Shown here: piece after piece, positions 1-7,232 of the stretch | Layout of the letters: every line of letters starts with the position of its first letter | Position numbering within the stretch: position 1 is the stretch's first letter | From: an uncultured Collinsella sp. | Lineage (GTDB): Bacteria; Actinomycetota; Coriobacteriia; Coriobacteriales; Coriobacteriaceae | DNA length: 10,896 nucleotides | Direction: 5' to 3' | Assembly (NCBI GenBank): GCA_900549555.1 | Contig: UROO01000062.1 | Location: 1-10,896 of the forward strand | Translations under genes and position numbers: made by a program | Notes under the pieces: model-generated | The model's input: the letters and a program-made list of their open reading frames with translations, nothing else | What the model was told of the DNA's origin: nothing | The model's database searches: none

Positions 1-43
1 TAGGAGTCCGTCTCGTGGGCTCGGAGATGTGTATAAGAGACAG
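1..43 (+). other. Untrimmed Nextera i7-side adapter (artefact)
   Basis: This is not genomic DNA. Base 1 fits the last base of the P7 arm. Bases 2-9 (AGGAGTCC) match the i7 index I know as N705 in adapter orientation. Bases 10-24 are GTCTCGTGGGCTCGG, and 25-43 are the 19-base Tn5 mosaic end AGATGTGTATAAGAGACAG. The genomic insert therefore begins at about base 44. Anything translated across this junction is spurious. Confidence 0.98.
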
Positions 44-45
44 CT

Positions 46-789
46 GCAGCAAAAACTCAAGCGGGAACCAATCACCCCGTCAACGAGGACCGTTTGCTTC
101 TTGACGGTAACGTCCTTTGCTATGGTCTGGTGGGCGATTGCGAGCGCGAGATGGGCTGCATGGCAGTCTTTGACGGCGTGAGCGAAGGCGGGCACGGAGC
201 GGCCGCCTCGACGCTCGCTGCTCAGGCGTTTGCACAGGCCGTGCGCGTCTTTGATGCCGATGCCGTCAACGCGTTACAGGAGCGCCTACGCATGGCGGGC
301 GAGCGAGCCGAGAACGATGTTGAGACGTATGCGGCTCGCTATGGACTGTCTGTTGCTGCATCCACGGTTGCTGGCCTCGTGGTTGCTCCTGACGGGCACG
401 GTGCTGTTTTTAATGCCGGCGATTCTCGCGTGTACCGACTGCGTGGCGGTGTGCTTGCCGTGCTTAGCTGTGACCATACGCCCGAGCGGCGCGTGGGCGG
501 CGTTGGCGCTGAATACAGGGATGATGCTGTTTCGCATTGTATTGAGCTCGCGATTGGACTCAATCAGGGCGGTCGCAATCTTGAGGTCAAGACGACCGTG
601 ATGCTTCCGGGCGATCGCTATCTGATCTGTTCCGATGGTATCGATGGGCAGATTGCGCAGGAGCGTTTGCAGCAGATGCTTGCGAGCGATTCGACATGTG
701 CGCAGCTGTGCGAAGAGCTATATGCCGAGGCTCGGGTGAACGGCTCGACGGACGATGCGACGCTGATTGTAATTGAGGTAGGGGAGTAG
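46..789 (+). CDS. PP2C-type Ser/Thr protein phosphatase, 5' end cut by contig edge
   Basis: Metal-dependent protein phosphatase of the PP2C family, which removes phosphate from Ser/Thr residues using two Mn2+/Mg2+ ions. The reading frame is open back to the adapter. The codons just before a TTG at 94 encode the family's NEDR motif (82-93), so that TTG is not the start and the true start is off the contig. The other signature motifs are intact and in order: FDGVSEGGHG with the metal-binding Asp at 172-174, GDSR (418-429), SDG (631-639) and DDAT (751-762). The visible part is about 247 residues, close to the usual size of bacterial stand-alone PP2C domains, so only a few N-terminal residues are missing. 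There is no membrane segment, so it should be cytoplasmic. It ends two bases before the kinase ATG, with the kinase ribosome binding site inside its last codons. This indicates an operon and probable action on that kinase or its substrates. Confidence 0.93.
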   Translation, partial: AAKTQAGTNHPVNEDRLLLDGNVLCYGLVGDCEREMGCMAVFDGVSEGGHGAAASTLAAQAFAQAVRVFDADAVNALQERLRMAGERAENDVETYAARYGLSVAASTVAGLVVAPDGHGAVFNAGDSRVYRLRGGVLAVLSCDHTPERRVGGVGAEYRDDAVSHCIELAIGLNQGGRNLEVKTTVMLPGDRYLICSDGIDGQIAQERLQQMLASDSTCAQLCEELYAEARVNGSTDDATLIVIEVGE

Positions 790-791
790 TC

Positions 792-3700
792 ATGTCTGAT
801 GAGACGATTACGGTACGCCGAGATGGCGGCAATGACAATGATGAGACCGTAACGGTGCGCCGCGGGAATGCGCCCGTAGGGGGAGAGACGGTTACCGTGA
901 ACCGTGGTGGCCAGACTTCTGCACCTGGAGAGACCGCGACGGTGCGTCGAGCCGACGCTCCGGCATCTGGTGAAACGGTCACCGCCCGCCGCGACGGTAC
1001 GCCATCGACAAACGAAACCGTAACGGTGCATCGCCCGATGACCGAATCGAATGGTGAAACGGTAACGGTTGCGAGGCCGTCTGTTGGTGCGTCCGCCGAC
1101 GGCAAGACCGTTACTGTTTCACGCCCTAGTACTTCTGCGACAGGCGAAACTGTCACGGTGCCGCGTACTGCGAGCCCCGACGGTCAGACTGTGACCGTCT
1201 CGCGCGGCGCCACGGCCAGTCCCAACGGTGAAACGGTGACCGTTTCTCGTGGGGGCGTACATGGTGCCGCTGCATCTGCCTCGCCTTTTGTTGCAGAGGA
1301 CGCGACGGTTGTCTCGAATGACGGGCAGCAGTTTATTATTCATTTGGGACAGGTCATTGGCCATGGCGGTCAATCTAGCATTGTTGCCGCCGAGCGGGTG
1401 AGCGATGGTTTGGCATGCGTTGCCAAGGTCTTTAAGCCTCTTGTGGGCGCCGAGCGCGCCGCCTATCAAAAGGTGGTAAGCGCCGTGATGGGGCTTAATG
1501 GCCGCCCCGTGTCTCAAACGCATTTGCTGCCTATCTTTGCCTATCTGCACCAGGGCCTGAGCGCGACCGAAGTGGGGGCTGCGGCTCCTCAGCTGTGGGA
1601 TGTTTCCATTACGCCGCTGGCCACATGCCTTTTTGATCGTCCCCGTAGCAAGAATATGGTTAAGAGCCGTGTGATTCCCGAGCTCAGCCAGGCAATCGAG
1701 TTGCTCCATACCGAGCTCGGCATTGTTCATCGTGACATTAAGCCGCAGAACGTCTACCTGTACGACAAGCAGATCGTGCTTGGAGATTATGGCTCCGCCC
1801 GCTCGCTTGCCGGATTTGACAGCCGCCTGACAAACACCATGACGCGCTCCGACGGCTACACGCCCGGTCGTGGTGGCATGGTCGACCCTCGAAACGACTG
1901 GTATTCGTTTGGCTACACGATCTGGACGCTCTACGAAAACAATGTCCATCCGCTGCAGGAGTTCATAAACGACAATACGCTTTCCGATCGCCAAGAGACG
2001 GGCGAGCCTGCAGACTTCAACCATCCGGAAGATGCGACCTTGGGGAACCTGCTCAAGGGTTTGACGTTTGAGCTATCGGGCGAGCGTTTTGGCTACGAAG
2101 AAGTCAAAGATTGGATGGCCGATCCCGATCACTTCTATCGTAAGCTTCCCACCATGGATGCCGGCAGTGCTCGCAAGCCTTACGAGTTTGCCGGCAAGCT
2201 GTATAGCGATCCGGTGTTGCTCGCTCGCGCGTTGTCCTCCAATTGGGACGAGGCCAAGCTTCGCATGAGCCAGCAACAGCTCGAAAACCTGATGGGCGAC
2301 TGGGGTGAAAATGACCTGCAGACAAGGATTCACCAGTTGGTCGAAGAGGATATCCAGACGGCGTCCAATCCCGACTTGGCCCTTGCTTGTGTCATCTATG
2401 AGATGTCTAACGGCAAGATTGTGTCGTGGCGCGGCGAGGATGTCTCGCTCACCGATGCGAGCGATGCCCTCCCGGCACGCATCGCCAAGATGGATGTCGC
2501 CGAAATTGATCGCTATGCCGTCCTGTCCGGTCTCGACGGGTCAAAATCGTCAGGCGTGCTGCCTTCGGGATTTTTATCCCGCATTCTTTCTCGAGACAAC
2601 GATCTCAACGATGAGCGCGCAAAGCTTGCGGCCGATATCCATGAACTCGAAAAGTTGGCGCTTCACTCGAGTGACCCTCATTTCGCTGCTTGCCTATTCA
2701 AGGGGTTGCTGACGCGCAACGAGGAGAAAAGCTCTGCAGCTCAGACGGCGCTCATGTCGGTTGTTAATCATCCGGCGGCGTTTTTTGGCGTTTGCTCGTC
2801 GGCTCACAAGCTGGATGAATTCCTGCTCAATTTTGCGGGCGTTTCCGAGATGGCGGCAATTATCTCGGCTCGAGATGCGGCAACTTCGCACGGAGCCATC
2901 GATATAGATGTCGTGATCGATTATATGGATAAGGTCGCGGTCAATAAGAAAGCGGTGCGCGCGTTTTATCGCAAGTTCGGTAGCTATGCTGCCTGGCTGT
3001 GGCTTGCCGCCCACACCGACCTCTACGACTCGGTCCAAGGCTCTGTGGGCGAGGCAGTTAAAATTGCCCTGCTCGGACTGAATCCGCCGGCAAACACTGC
3101 CGTTTCCATGCTCATCCAGGCTGGTTCCAACGCGCGTCTTGAGGGAATCAAGCTTCGGGAAGATATGGAGCTCACGCCTGTTCCGTATGTGAACGGCTGG
3201 GAAGTCGACGGAAAGCACGGAACGCGCCCCTGCACGCGCAATGCGCTGTTTTGCGCCCAGGTCGGCGACGATGCCGTTCCACGCGGCTATGTTGCCGAGC
3301 TTATATCTCAGGGTGTTGACGAGCGGATGCTCGCGGCTCGCGGCGTAAGGCTTCTTGCAGAGGAAAGTTTGATCTCCTCTGCCGAATATGCTGAGTTTCT
3401 CGAGGATAGTCGCGGTGTTGCAGACGGCTCCTTAAAGGCCGCTATCGAGCAGGATACACGCGATTACGGTGTCGTTGAGGGCATTGCCGATAGCGATGCT
3501 CGCGCTGCTGCCATAAAGAAGGAGCAGCGGGGTGTTTTGATGTATACCGTTCTTGTGGCGCTTCTTTACTGCATCGTTATCATGTGCTCCCGTGGTGCCT
3601 TTGGCCAGCTGATTGTTTCTTGGGGCTCGTTTGGTCCGCTTGCGGGCATTTTCCTGGCTGTTGCATTTATTGGCTGCTTTGGTTTTCTCGCCCTCAATCT

Positions 3701-4292
3701 TCTGCGCTCTTATTCTGCCTCCGATCGTGTTAGCGCTCTTAGGAACGATATCGATGCCAATTCGGATGCGCTTGAACGATATTTGCTCCAGCTCGTTGAG
3801 TTTGCCGATCGTAAGGGGCAGGTTTTTGAGGAGCTTGCGATGTCGGCAGACGACAAGCCCCTTGCTCAAGTCGGTTCGCTTGCTTTTTCTAGCGGGCGTG
3901 CGCCGGCAGCGTTTTACATGGATCCTCAGCTGATGGATAGACTGGGGCGTTACGCCGGTCGTTTGGTTGTTTTTGTTCCGCTTGTCACCAGCGCTTTTGG
4001 GTTTATGGGAACGATGTTTGTTGATGGCGACACGTTTACCAAGCTCGACGTAATAATGGCGATTCTTATCGGTGGTATGACGGTCATGCTTCTCTTTGGA
4101 GACGACGCTCACCCCGGTAGTGCGAAGTCGATTCGCACCTGGCTTTTCTCTTGGATTCTGCCGATCGTCATCGAGTTTTTCCTCTGGGGTATCGTGACCA
4201 TTGCACAGCTGCTTAGTATCTTCGGGTTTATTGTGATGCTGATTGGCTTCGGTATCTGCGCATTCTTCTTCTACCTTTTCCTTACCGCCTAA
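792..4292 (+). CDS. Large membrane-anchored Ser/Thr protein kinase with threonine-repeat tail
   Basis: A 1166-residue eukaryotic-like Ser/Thr kinase. Residues 3-153 are eleven degenerate GETVTVxR repeats. The kinase domain covers about 187-455 and keeps its active-site residues: glycine loop GHGGQSSIV (from G190), ATP lysine K212 in CVAKVFK, catalytic loop HRDIKPQN with D315 and N320, DYG in place of DFG (D332), and NDWYSFG with D369. A long, apparently cytoplasmic helical region follows. It opens with a KPYEFAGKLYSD segment (from K462) and an NWDEAK segment (484-489), a layout I associate with helical modules C-terminal to kinases in bacterial signalling and conflict operons, although I cannot name the family. 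About six hydrophobic helices close the protein (near 915-935, 950-972, 1058-1078, 1087-1104, 1117-1140 and 1142-1166). The ATG is preceded by AGGGGAG at good spacing. The pairing with PP2C implies reversible phosphorylation. The substrate is unknown, and the repeat tail is a likely autophosphorylation target. Confidence 0.92.
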   Translation: MSDETITVRRDGGNDNDETVTVRRGNAPVGGETVTVNRGGQTSAPGETATVRRADAPASGETVTARRDGTPSTNETVTVHRPMTESNGETVTVARPSVGASADGKTVTVSRPSTSATGETVTVPRTASPDGQTVTVSRGATASPNGETVTVSRGGVHGAAASASPFVAEDATVVSNDGQQFIIHLGQVIGHGGQSSIVAAERVSDGLACVAKVFKPLVGAERAAYQKVVSAVMGLNGRPVSQTHLLPIFAYLHQGLSATEVGAAAPQLWDVSITPLATCLFDRPRSKNMVKSRVIPELSQAIELLHTELGIVHRDIKPQNVYLYDKQIVLGDYGSARSLAGFDSRLTNTMTRSDGYTPGRGGMVDPRNDWYSFGYTIWTLYENNVHPLQEFINDNTLSDRQETGEPADFNHPEDATLGNLLKGLTFELSGERFGYEEVKDWMADPDHFYRKLPTMDAGSARKPYEFAGKLYSDPVLLARALSSNWDEAKLRMSQQQLENLMGDWGENDLQTRIHQLVEEDIQTASNPDLALACVIYEMSNGKIVSWRGEDVSLTDASDALPARIAKMDVAEIDRYAVLSGLDGSKSSGVLPSGFLSRILSRDNDLNDERAKLAADIHELEKLALHSSDPHFAACLFKGLLTRNEEKSSAAQTALMSVVNHPAAFFGVCSSAHKLDEFLLNFAGVSEMAAIISARDAATSHGAIDIDVVIDYMDKVAVNKKAVRAFYRKFGSYAAWLWLAAHTDLYDSVQGSVGEAVKIALLGLNPPANTAVSMLIQAGSNARLEGIKLREDMELTPVPYVNGWEVDGKHGTRPCTRNALFCAQVGDDAVPRGYVAELISQGVDERMLAARGVRLLAEESLISSAEYAEFLEDSRGVADGSLKAAIEQDTRDYGVVEGIADSDARAAAIKKEQRGVLMYTVLVALLYCIVIMCSRGAFGQLIVSWGSFGPLAGIFLAVAFIGCFGFLALNLLRSYSASDRVSALRNDIDANSDALERYLLQLVEFADRKGQVFEELAMSADDKPLAQVGSLAFSSGRAPAAFYMDPQLMDRLGRYAGRLVVFVPLVTSAFGFMGTMFVDGDTFTKLDVIMAILIGGMTVMLLFGDDAHPGSAKSIRTWLFSWILPIVIEFFLWGIVTIAQLLSIFGFIVMLIGFGICAFFFYLFLTA
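798..1250 (+). repeat. Eleven coding repeats, consensus GETVTVxR
   Basis: Repeats at the kinase N-terminus read in order DETITVRR, DETVTVRR, GETVTVNR, GETATVRR, GETVTARR, NETVTVHR, GETVTVAR, GKTVTVSR, GETVTVPR, GQTVTVSR and GETVTVSR. They are separated by variable linkers rich in Ala, Ser, Pro and Gly. The protein motif is conserved better than the DNA: synonymous codons differ between copies, so this is not a recent tandem duplication and the peptide is under selection. The Glu-Thr-x-Thr-Val-x-Arg pattern resembles the ETTSVFR phospho-threonine site of the actinobacterial FHA regulator GarA/OdhI. Multisite phosphorylation and FHA docking are inferred from that likeness. Confidence 0.9.
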
Positions 4293-4325
4293 TAGGGCGG
4301 GTCGCTCTTTTCATGAACTGTTTTG

Positions 4326-4360
4326 GGTCGCCAAGGAGGGTTTCTGACTCCTTGGTGACC
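4326..4360 (+). terminator. Strong intergenic hairpin, 13-bp stem; weak terminator or attenuator
   Basis: The arms GGTCGCCAAGGAG (4326-4338) and CTCCTTGGTGACC (4348-4360) pair over 13 bp with a single G-U wobble, around a nine-base loop. The sequence after it (TGTTAATTTT) is T-rich but lacks an uninterrupted T run, so intrinsic termination would be inefficient on the + strand. It may set the ratio of the kinase transcript to that of the genes downstream, or protect a processed 3' end. The structure is directly visible; the role is inferred. Confidence 0.55.
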
Positions 4361-4391
4361 TGTTAATTTTGATAAACGATAGGAGCATGGT

Positions 4392-5018
4392 ATGCCCACG
4401 CTACGACTGGGGAATCTTTTCTCGGATTCCAATAATGGCCGCCAACAGCGACCGATGGTGCCTCGACCGCAGGTTCCCAATACACCGCAACGCAATGACG
4501 GTCTCCATGGCACCGAGCGACGCGCCATGGCTGCCTTTGATGACATGTTGGGTATTGAGAACGTGGCGTCTCAACGCGGCTCTCAAACAAATACGCACTC
4601 GCGTTCGAACATGGCTCAACGTGAGATTCGAAACGACGTGGTGATCAATGAGGGCTTGGGCTCGTATGATGGGCGTCCGTGCTCTATTAGGATTTACGAG
4701 AACCACCTTGAGATTATCGCCAAGCGTGAGGGGTCGACGCTTGATAACCATTCTGTGGTCAAGTCGCTCGTTCCAGGCCTGGGTCATAGCAAGGCAGTGG
4801 CGGGCAGGCTATTCGCTCCGGGCAATTCCAATCCGCCGATTATCATCCCCTTTAATTCGCTGAGCGGGTTTCAGGAAGTAAGCGGCTTTATGCCCACGTT
4901 CGTCTTTAACCGGCGTAATCCTCAGACCAGAAAGATGGAAACGCACACTATCAAGACAGTGACTAGGGAGTTTGGGTATGCGCTTAACCGCTATGCCCAG
5001 ACGCACTTCCATTACTAA
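4392..5018 (+). CDS. Hypothetical protein, 208 aa; possible PH-like beta domain
   Basis: I do not recognise the family. The first 80 or so residues are polar, proline- and glutamine-rich and probably disordered. From about residue 85 the protein looks folded, with alternating hydrophobic strands (SIRIYENHLEII, IIIPFNSLSGFQEV, FMPTFVFNRR, THTIKTV) and a final amphipathic segment ending in FGYALNRYAQ. A seven-strand barrel closed by one C-terminal helix would have this layout, so a bacterial PH- or GRAM-like fold is a reasonable but unproven guess. There is no signal peptide or membrane helix. The start is fixed by AGGAG (4381-4385) six bases before the ATG; another ATG at 4387 is in a different frame. 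It lies 99 bases after the kinase, beyond a hairpin, and 18 bases before the next gene. It could be a cytoplasmic partner or substrate of the kinase. Confidence 0.8.
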   Translation: MPTLRLGNLFSDSNNGRQQRPMVPRPQVPNTPQRNDGLHGTERRAMAAFDDMLGIENVASQRGSQTNTHSRSNMAQREIRNDVVINEGLGSYDGRPCSIRIYENHLEIIAKREGSTLDNHSVVKSLVPGLGHSKAVAGRLFAPGNSNPPIIIPFNSLSGFQEVSGFMPTFVFNRRNPQTRKMETHTIKTVTREFGYALNRYAQTHFHY

Positions 5019-5036
5019 TAGGTAAAGGCAAAACAT

Positions 5037-6278
5037 ATGGCAAACGACAACCAGCAAGAGGGCCTGTCGGCGCAAGAGCGTCTCGCCCGTCTTTATAGTG
5101 CTCGTGCTGAGGGGCAGCAGGAGGAAGCGACATCGTTCGCGGGTGAGACTGCGGGGGCGTCCATTTCGTCAGATGTACCGCAGGCTCAAACGGTTTCTAC
5201 TCAGGAGCGTCTCGACCGCCTGCGTGCGCGACGCGCCGGCGTGCCTCTTCCGGGCGATCCGGAGGCAGCAACTCCGGTAAACAACGAGGGTGCGAATCGC
5301 CCTCGCTTTAACATCAATCTTTCGCGCATCGTGGACGCGATTCCCACTATTGTTCGTTTTTTCCCACTGCGTATTTTTACGGTTTGGGGGCTCTGCTCGG
5401 TCTGGTACCGCATGTACTTGAACGTTGGCGGAGACGATGTGTTGCATACGGGGCTTCCGGCGCCGGGGTATAGCGCATTCAATCCATTCGCTCTGGGCGC
5501 TGTTGTATTCATTGGTCTTCTCGTAGTTTTGACGGAAATCATTGCCGGCCCGTTGAGCCTGATCATTAAGCAGCTAATCATCGGCGCCACGTATTTCTTC
5601 CGCGGTTCCGCCGCCACCCGCGAGGCCCGCGACCGTGCGCACGCGAACTTCAGCCTGCGCCGGCTCGTCACCGAGACGGTCCGCGGCTACCACAGCGGCT
5701 ACTCCGTCTTCGGCTCCATGGCCCGTGCGACCCGTGGCGCCCGCAACAGCGCCTCCACGCTCGATTACGGCGTCGGGGCCTTCACGGGGGAGGATCCCAA
5801 CGCGCCCGTCTACGATGACGGCCTGGGCGACCGCCCCTCGCAGATGGAGCTCACCGACGACGCGGCGTCGAGGATCTGGGACCTGTACTACCCGGCCTAC
5901 GGCGCCGAGGGCCCCATGTCCAACCTGCACGAGGCGCTCGCCTCGGGCGACCCGCAGGACTACACGACCCTGATGAGCCTCGCCCTCAACGTGGCGGAGT
6001 GGTGCGAGCAAAACGGCACGCCCGACACGCACGGCTGGTTCGACGACCCCGCCTACCCGGGCGACTACGTCGATGCCGGCACGTTCTACCTCATGGCGTA
6101 CTCGTTCTGGGAGCAGGCGGCCGAGGCGCGGCGCGTGGGGCCGATCGAGCCGCTCGCGGACGACATGAGCCGCTTCATCCTGCGCCACCTGAGCGACTGG
6201 TCGCGCGAGAACGCCCACGCCTACCGCTGGCGCGGCGACTGGCGCGACGCGGATTACTTCGACAAGGACCGCCTGTAG
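5037..6278 (+). CDS. Hypothetical two-helix membrane protein, 413 aa, mosaic composition
   Basis: Family not recognised. The N-terminal cytoplasmic part holds two copies of a short helical motif, SAQERLARL (11-19) and STQERLDRL (54-62), each followed by an Ala/Arg-rich stretch and separated by an acidic linker. Two hydrophobic segments follow, near 108-128 and 151-175, the second continuing into a further hydrophobic stretch to about 188. The C-terminal 220 residues are soluble, acidic and rich in Tyr, Trp and Asp, with no motif I can name. The DNA changes sharply near 5588: about 33 of the 82 codons just before end in A or T, but only about 11 of the last 230 do (hand count). The frame is uninterrupted across the change, so the gene is intact. 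The start at 5037 has AAAGG eight bases upstream. It lies between the 208-residue gene and the LRR pair, which suggests it belongs to the same membrane complex. Confidence 0.82.
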   Translation: MANDNQQEGLSAQERLARLYSARAEGQQEEATSFAGETAGASISSDVPQAQTVSTQERLDRLRARRAGVPLPGDPEAATPVNNEGANRPRFNINLSRIVDAIPTIVRFFPLRIFTVWGLCSVWYRMYLNVGGDDVLHTGLPAPGYSAFNPFALGAVVFIGLLVVLTEIIAGPLSLIIKQLIIGATYFFRGSAATREARDRAHANFSLRRLVTETVRGYHSGYSVFGSMARATRGARNSASTLDYGVGAFTGEDPNAPVYDDGLGDRPSQMELTDDAASRIWDLYYPAYGAEGPMSNLHEALASGDPQDYTTLMSLALNVAEWCEQNGTPDTHGWFDDPAYPGDYVDAGTFYLMAYSFWEQAAEARRVGPIEPLADDMSRFILRHLSDWSRENAHAYRWRGDWRDADYFDKDRL

Positions 6279-6299
6279 GCGCCGGAAGGGGAAACACAG

Positions 6300-7205
6300 A
6301 TGGCAATTAATCAGAACGGGTCTGGCCGCGGGGGCGCCGGGTCCAACGGATCGGATATTAACGATATCGTGAACCGCTTGGGCGGTCCGCGCGTGGTGAT
6401 CGTTCTTGCCGTGGTGGTAATCATTGCCATTGTGGCGGTCACGTCCATCACAAGCGGCATTTCCGACACAAATCGGCAGACCGAGCAGCGTGCCGAGGCC
6501 AAACAGCAGCAAGAAGACGAGGCGGCGCGCGCTCAGCGTAAAAAAGAAAAAGAGGAGCGACACCAGGAAGAAGCGAAAAAGGCCACAGTGCTCACGCTCG
6601 ATGAAATTACGGACGAGGCGCTGCGCTCGGACTTAGCGCTCGATGCAGATGAGGACGGCAATATTTCGCAAGAGACTGCGGATGAAGCTAGATCAATCGA
6701 CGTCGAGTCATTTGATTCGCTTCCGCTGCTGGCCAACTTTCATAACATCACGACGTTTGGCATCGGCGACTACGACAGCGAAAGCTACGACATAAGCTCC
6801 ATTAGCAATATCACTCATCTGTCCATTGGCGACTGCTCGGTGCCTCAGGTTGATCTCACACGTTTTCCTCAGCTACAGCGCGTTACCATAAATAGGCTCG
6901 AGAGCCCCGTCGATACCTTGAATGTCAAAAACATGTCCTCGTTGACGAACGTCCAGATCGAAGGCCTTGATGGCAGCATTGGGACACTTGACCTGTCGAG
7001 TGATGTGAACCTCGAGGTTCTGAAGATCGGTTGCAGAGTCGAAACGCTCAATTTGTGCGGGGCAGGCAGGGAAGATGCCTTCCATTTCACTTTTACACCC
7101 AATTGTGTTGGCAAGATCTTGTACGACAGCGACACGAGCAGCAGCCTGGTCGAGTATTTGCAAAAAATGAGCAGTGACTACGGCTACACCATGGAGCAGC
7201 AGTAG
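6300..7205 (+). CDS. Single-pass membrane protein with EF-hand-like loop and LRR-like domain (copy 1)
   Basis: A 301-residue protein. A Gly/Asn-rich N-terminus leads to an RLGGPR motif and one membrane helix at about 31-52. A highly charged Gln/Glu/Lys segment (58-94), probably coiled coil, comes next. Residues 101-135 match the segment that often precedes leucine-rich repeats in gut bacterial surface proteins: an ITDE start and a Ca2+-loop-like DADEDGNISQE (D115, D117, D119). Irregular repeats of about 22 residues follow, with LxSIGDC, VTINRLES, VQIEGLDG and LDLSSDVNLEVLKIGC units, to about 270. There is no cleavable signal peptide or sorting signal, so the helix probably anchors the protein with the LRR part outside. 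The start has a GGAAGGGG site seven bases upstream, 21 bases after the previous stop. It is clearly paralogous to the next gene. LRR domains usually bind proteins or glycans; the ligand here is unknown. Confidence 0.85.
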   Translation: MAINQNGSGRGGAGSNGSDINDIVNRLGGPRVVIVLAVVVIIAIVAVTSITSGISDTNRQTEQRAEAKQQQEDEAARAQRKKEKEERHQEEAKKATVLTLDEITDEALRSDLALDADEDGNISQETADEARSIDVESFDSLPLLANFHNITTFGIGDYDSESYDISSISNITHLSIGDCSVPQVDLTRFPQLQRVTINRLESPVDTLNVKNMSSLTNVQIEGLDGSIGTLDLSSDVNLEVLKIGCRVETLNLCGAGREDAFHFTFTPNCVGKILYDSDTSSSLVEYLQKMSSDYGYTMEQQ

Positions 7206-7220
7206 CGATGCGCTCAAGTG

Positions 7221-7226
7221 AGGAGA
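7221..7226 (+). promoter_or_regulatory. Ribosome binding site fixing the start at 7233
   Basis: AGGAGA lies six bases before the ATG at 7233. An in-frame GTG at 7218 would place the site inside the coding sequence, and an ATG at 7208 is in another frame. The 7233 start is therefore preferred for the second LRR-like gene. Confidence 0.75.
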
Positions 7227-7232
7227 AGCGAT

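Noticed and set aside
25..43. Mosaic-end sequence read as a Tn5/IS50-type mobile element
   Set aside because: The flanking primer arms and index bases show that it comes from library preparation; there is no transposase gene.
587..1156. A - strand open frame with repeated TVTVS peptides
   Set aside because: It simply mirrors the GETVTVxR coding repeats on the other strand; it has no start site and no independent evidence.
798..1250. The repeat block as a CRISPR array or DNA minisatellite
   Set aside because: Units are in frame, conserved at protein level only, and variable in spacing and codons.
1119..2024. A 301-codon open frame on the - strand inside the kinase gene
   Set aside because: It is a shadow of the kinase coding sequence: no ribosome binding site, no recognisable domain, and the + strand carries an intact kinase active site here.
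4313..4366. A 17-codon open frame (ATG at 4313, stop TAA) spanning the intergenic hairpin, considered as a leader peptide
   Set aside because: The nearest purine-rich stretch is poorly placed, the peptide has no run of a regulatory amino acid, and no alternative pairing that would make an attenuator was found.
5574..6563. A 329-codon - strand open frame across the high-GC segment
   Set aside because: High GC removes stop codons from all frames. Its translation is a low-complexity Val/Arg/Gly/Ala mix, while the + strand frame is continuous with a good start and stop.
7218..7232. GTG at 7218 as start of the second LRR-like gene
   Set aside because: The AGGAGA site at 7221-7226 lies just after it and is ideally spaced for the ATG at 7233.
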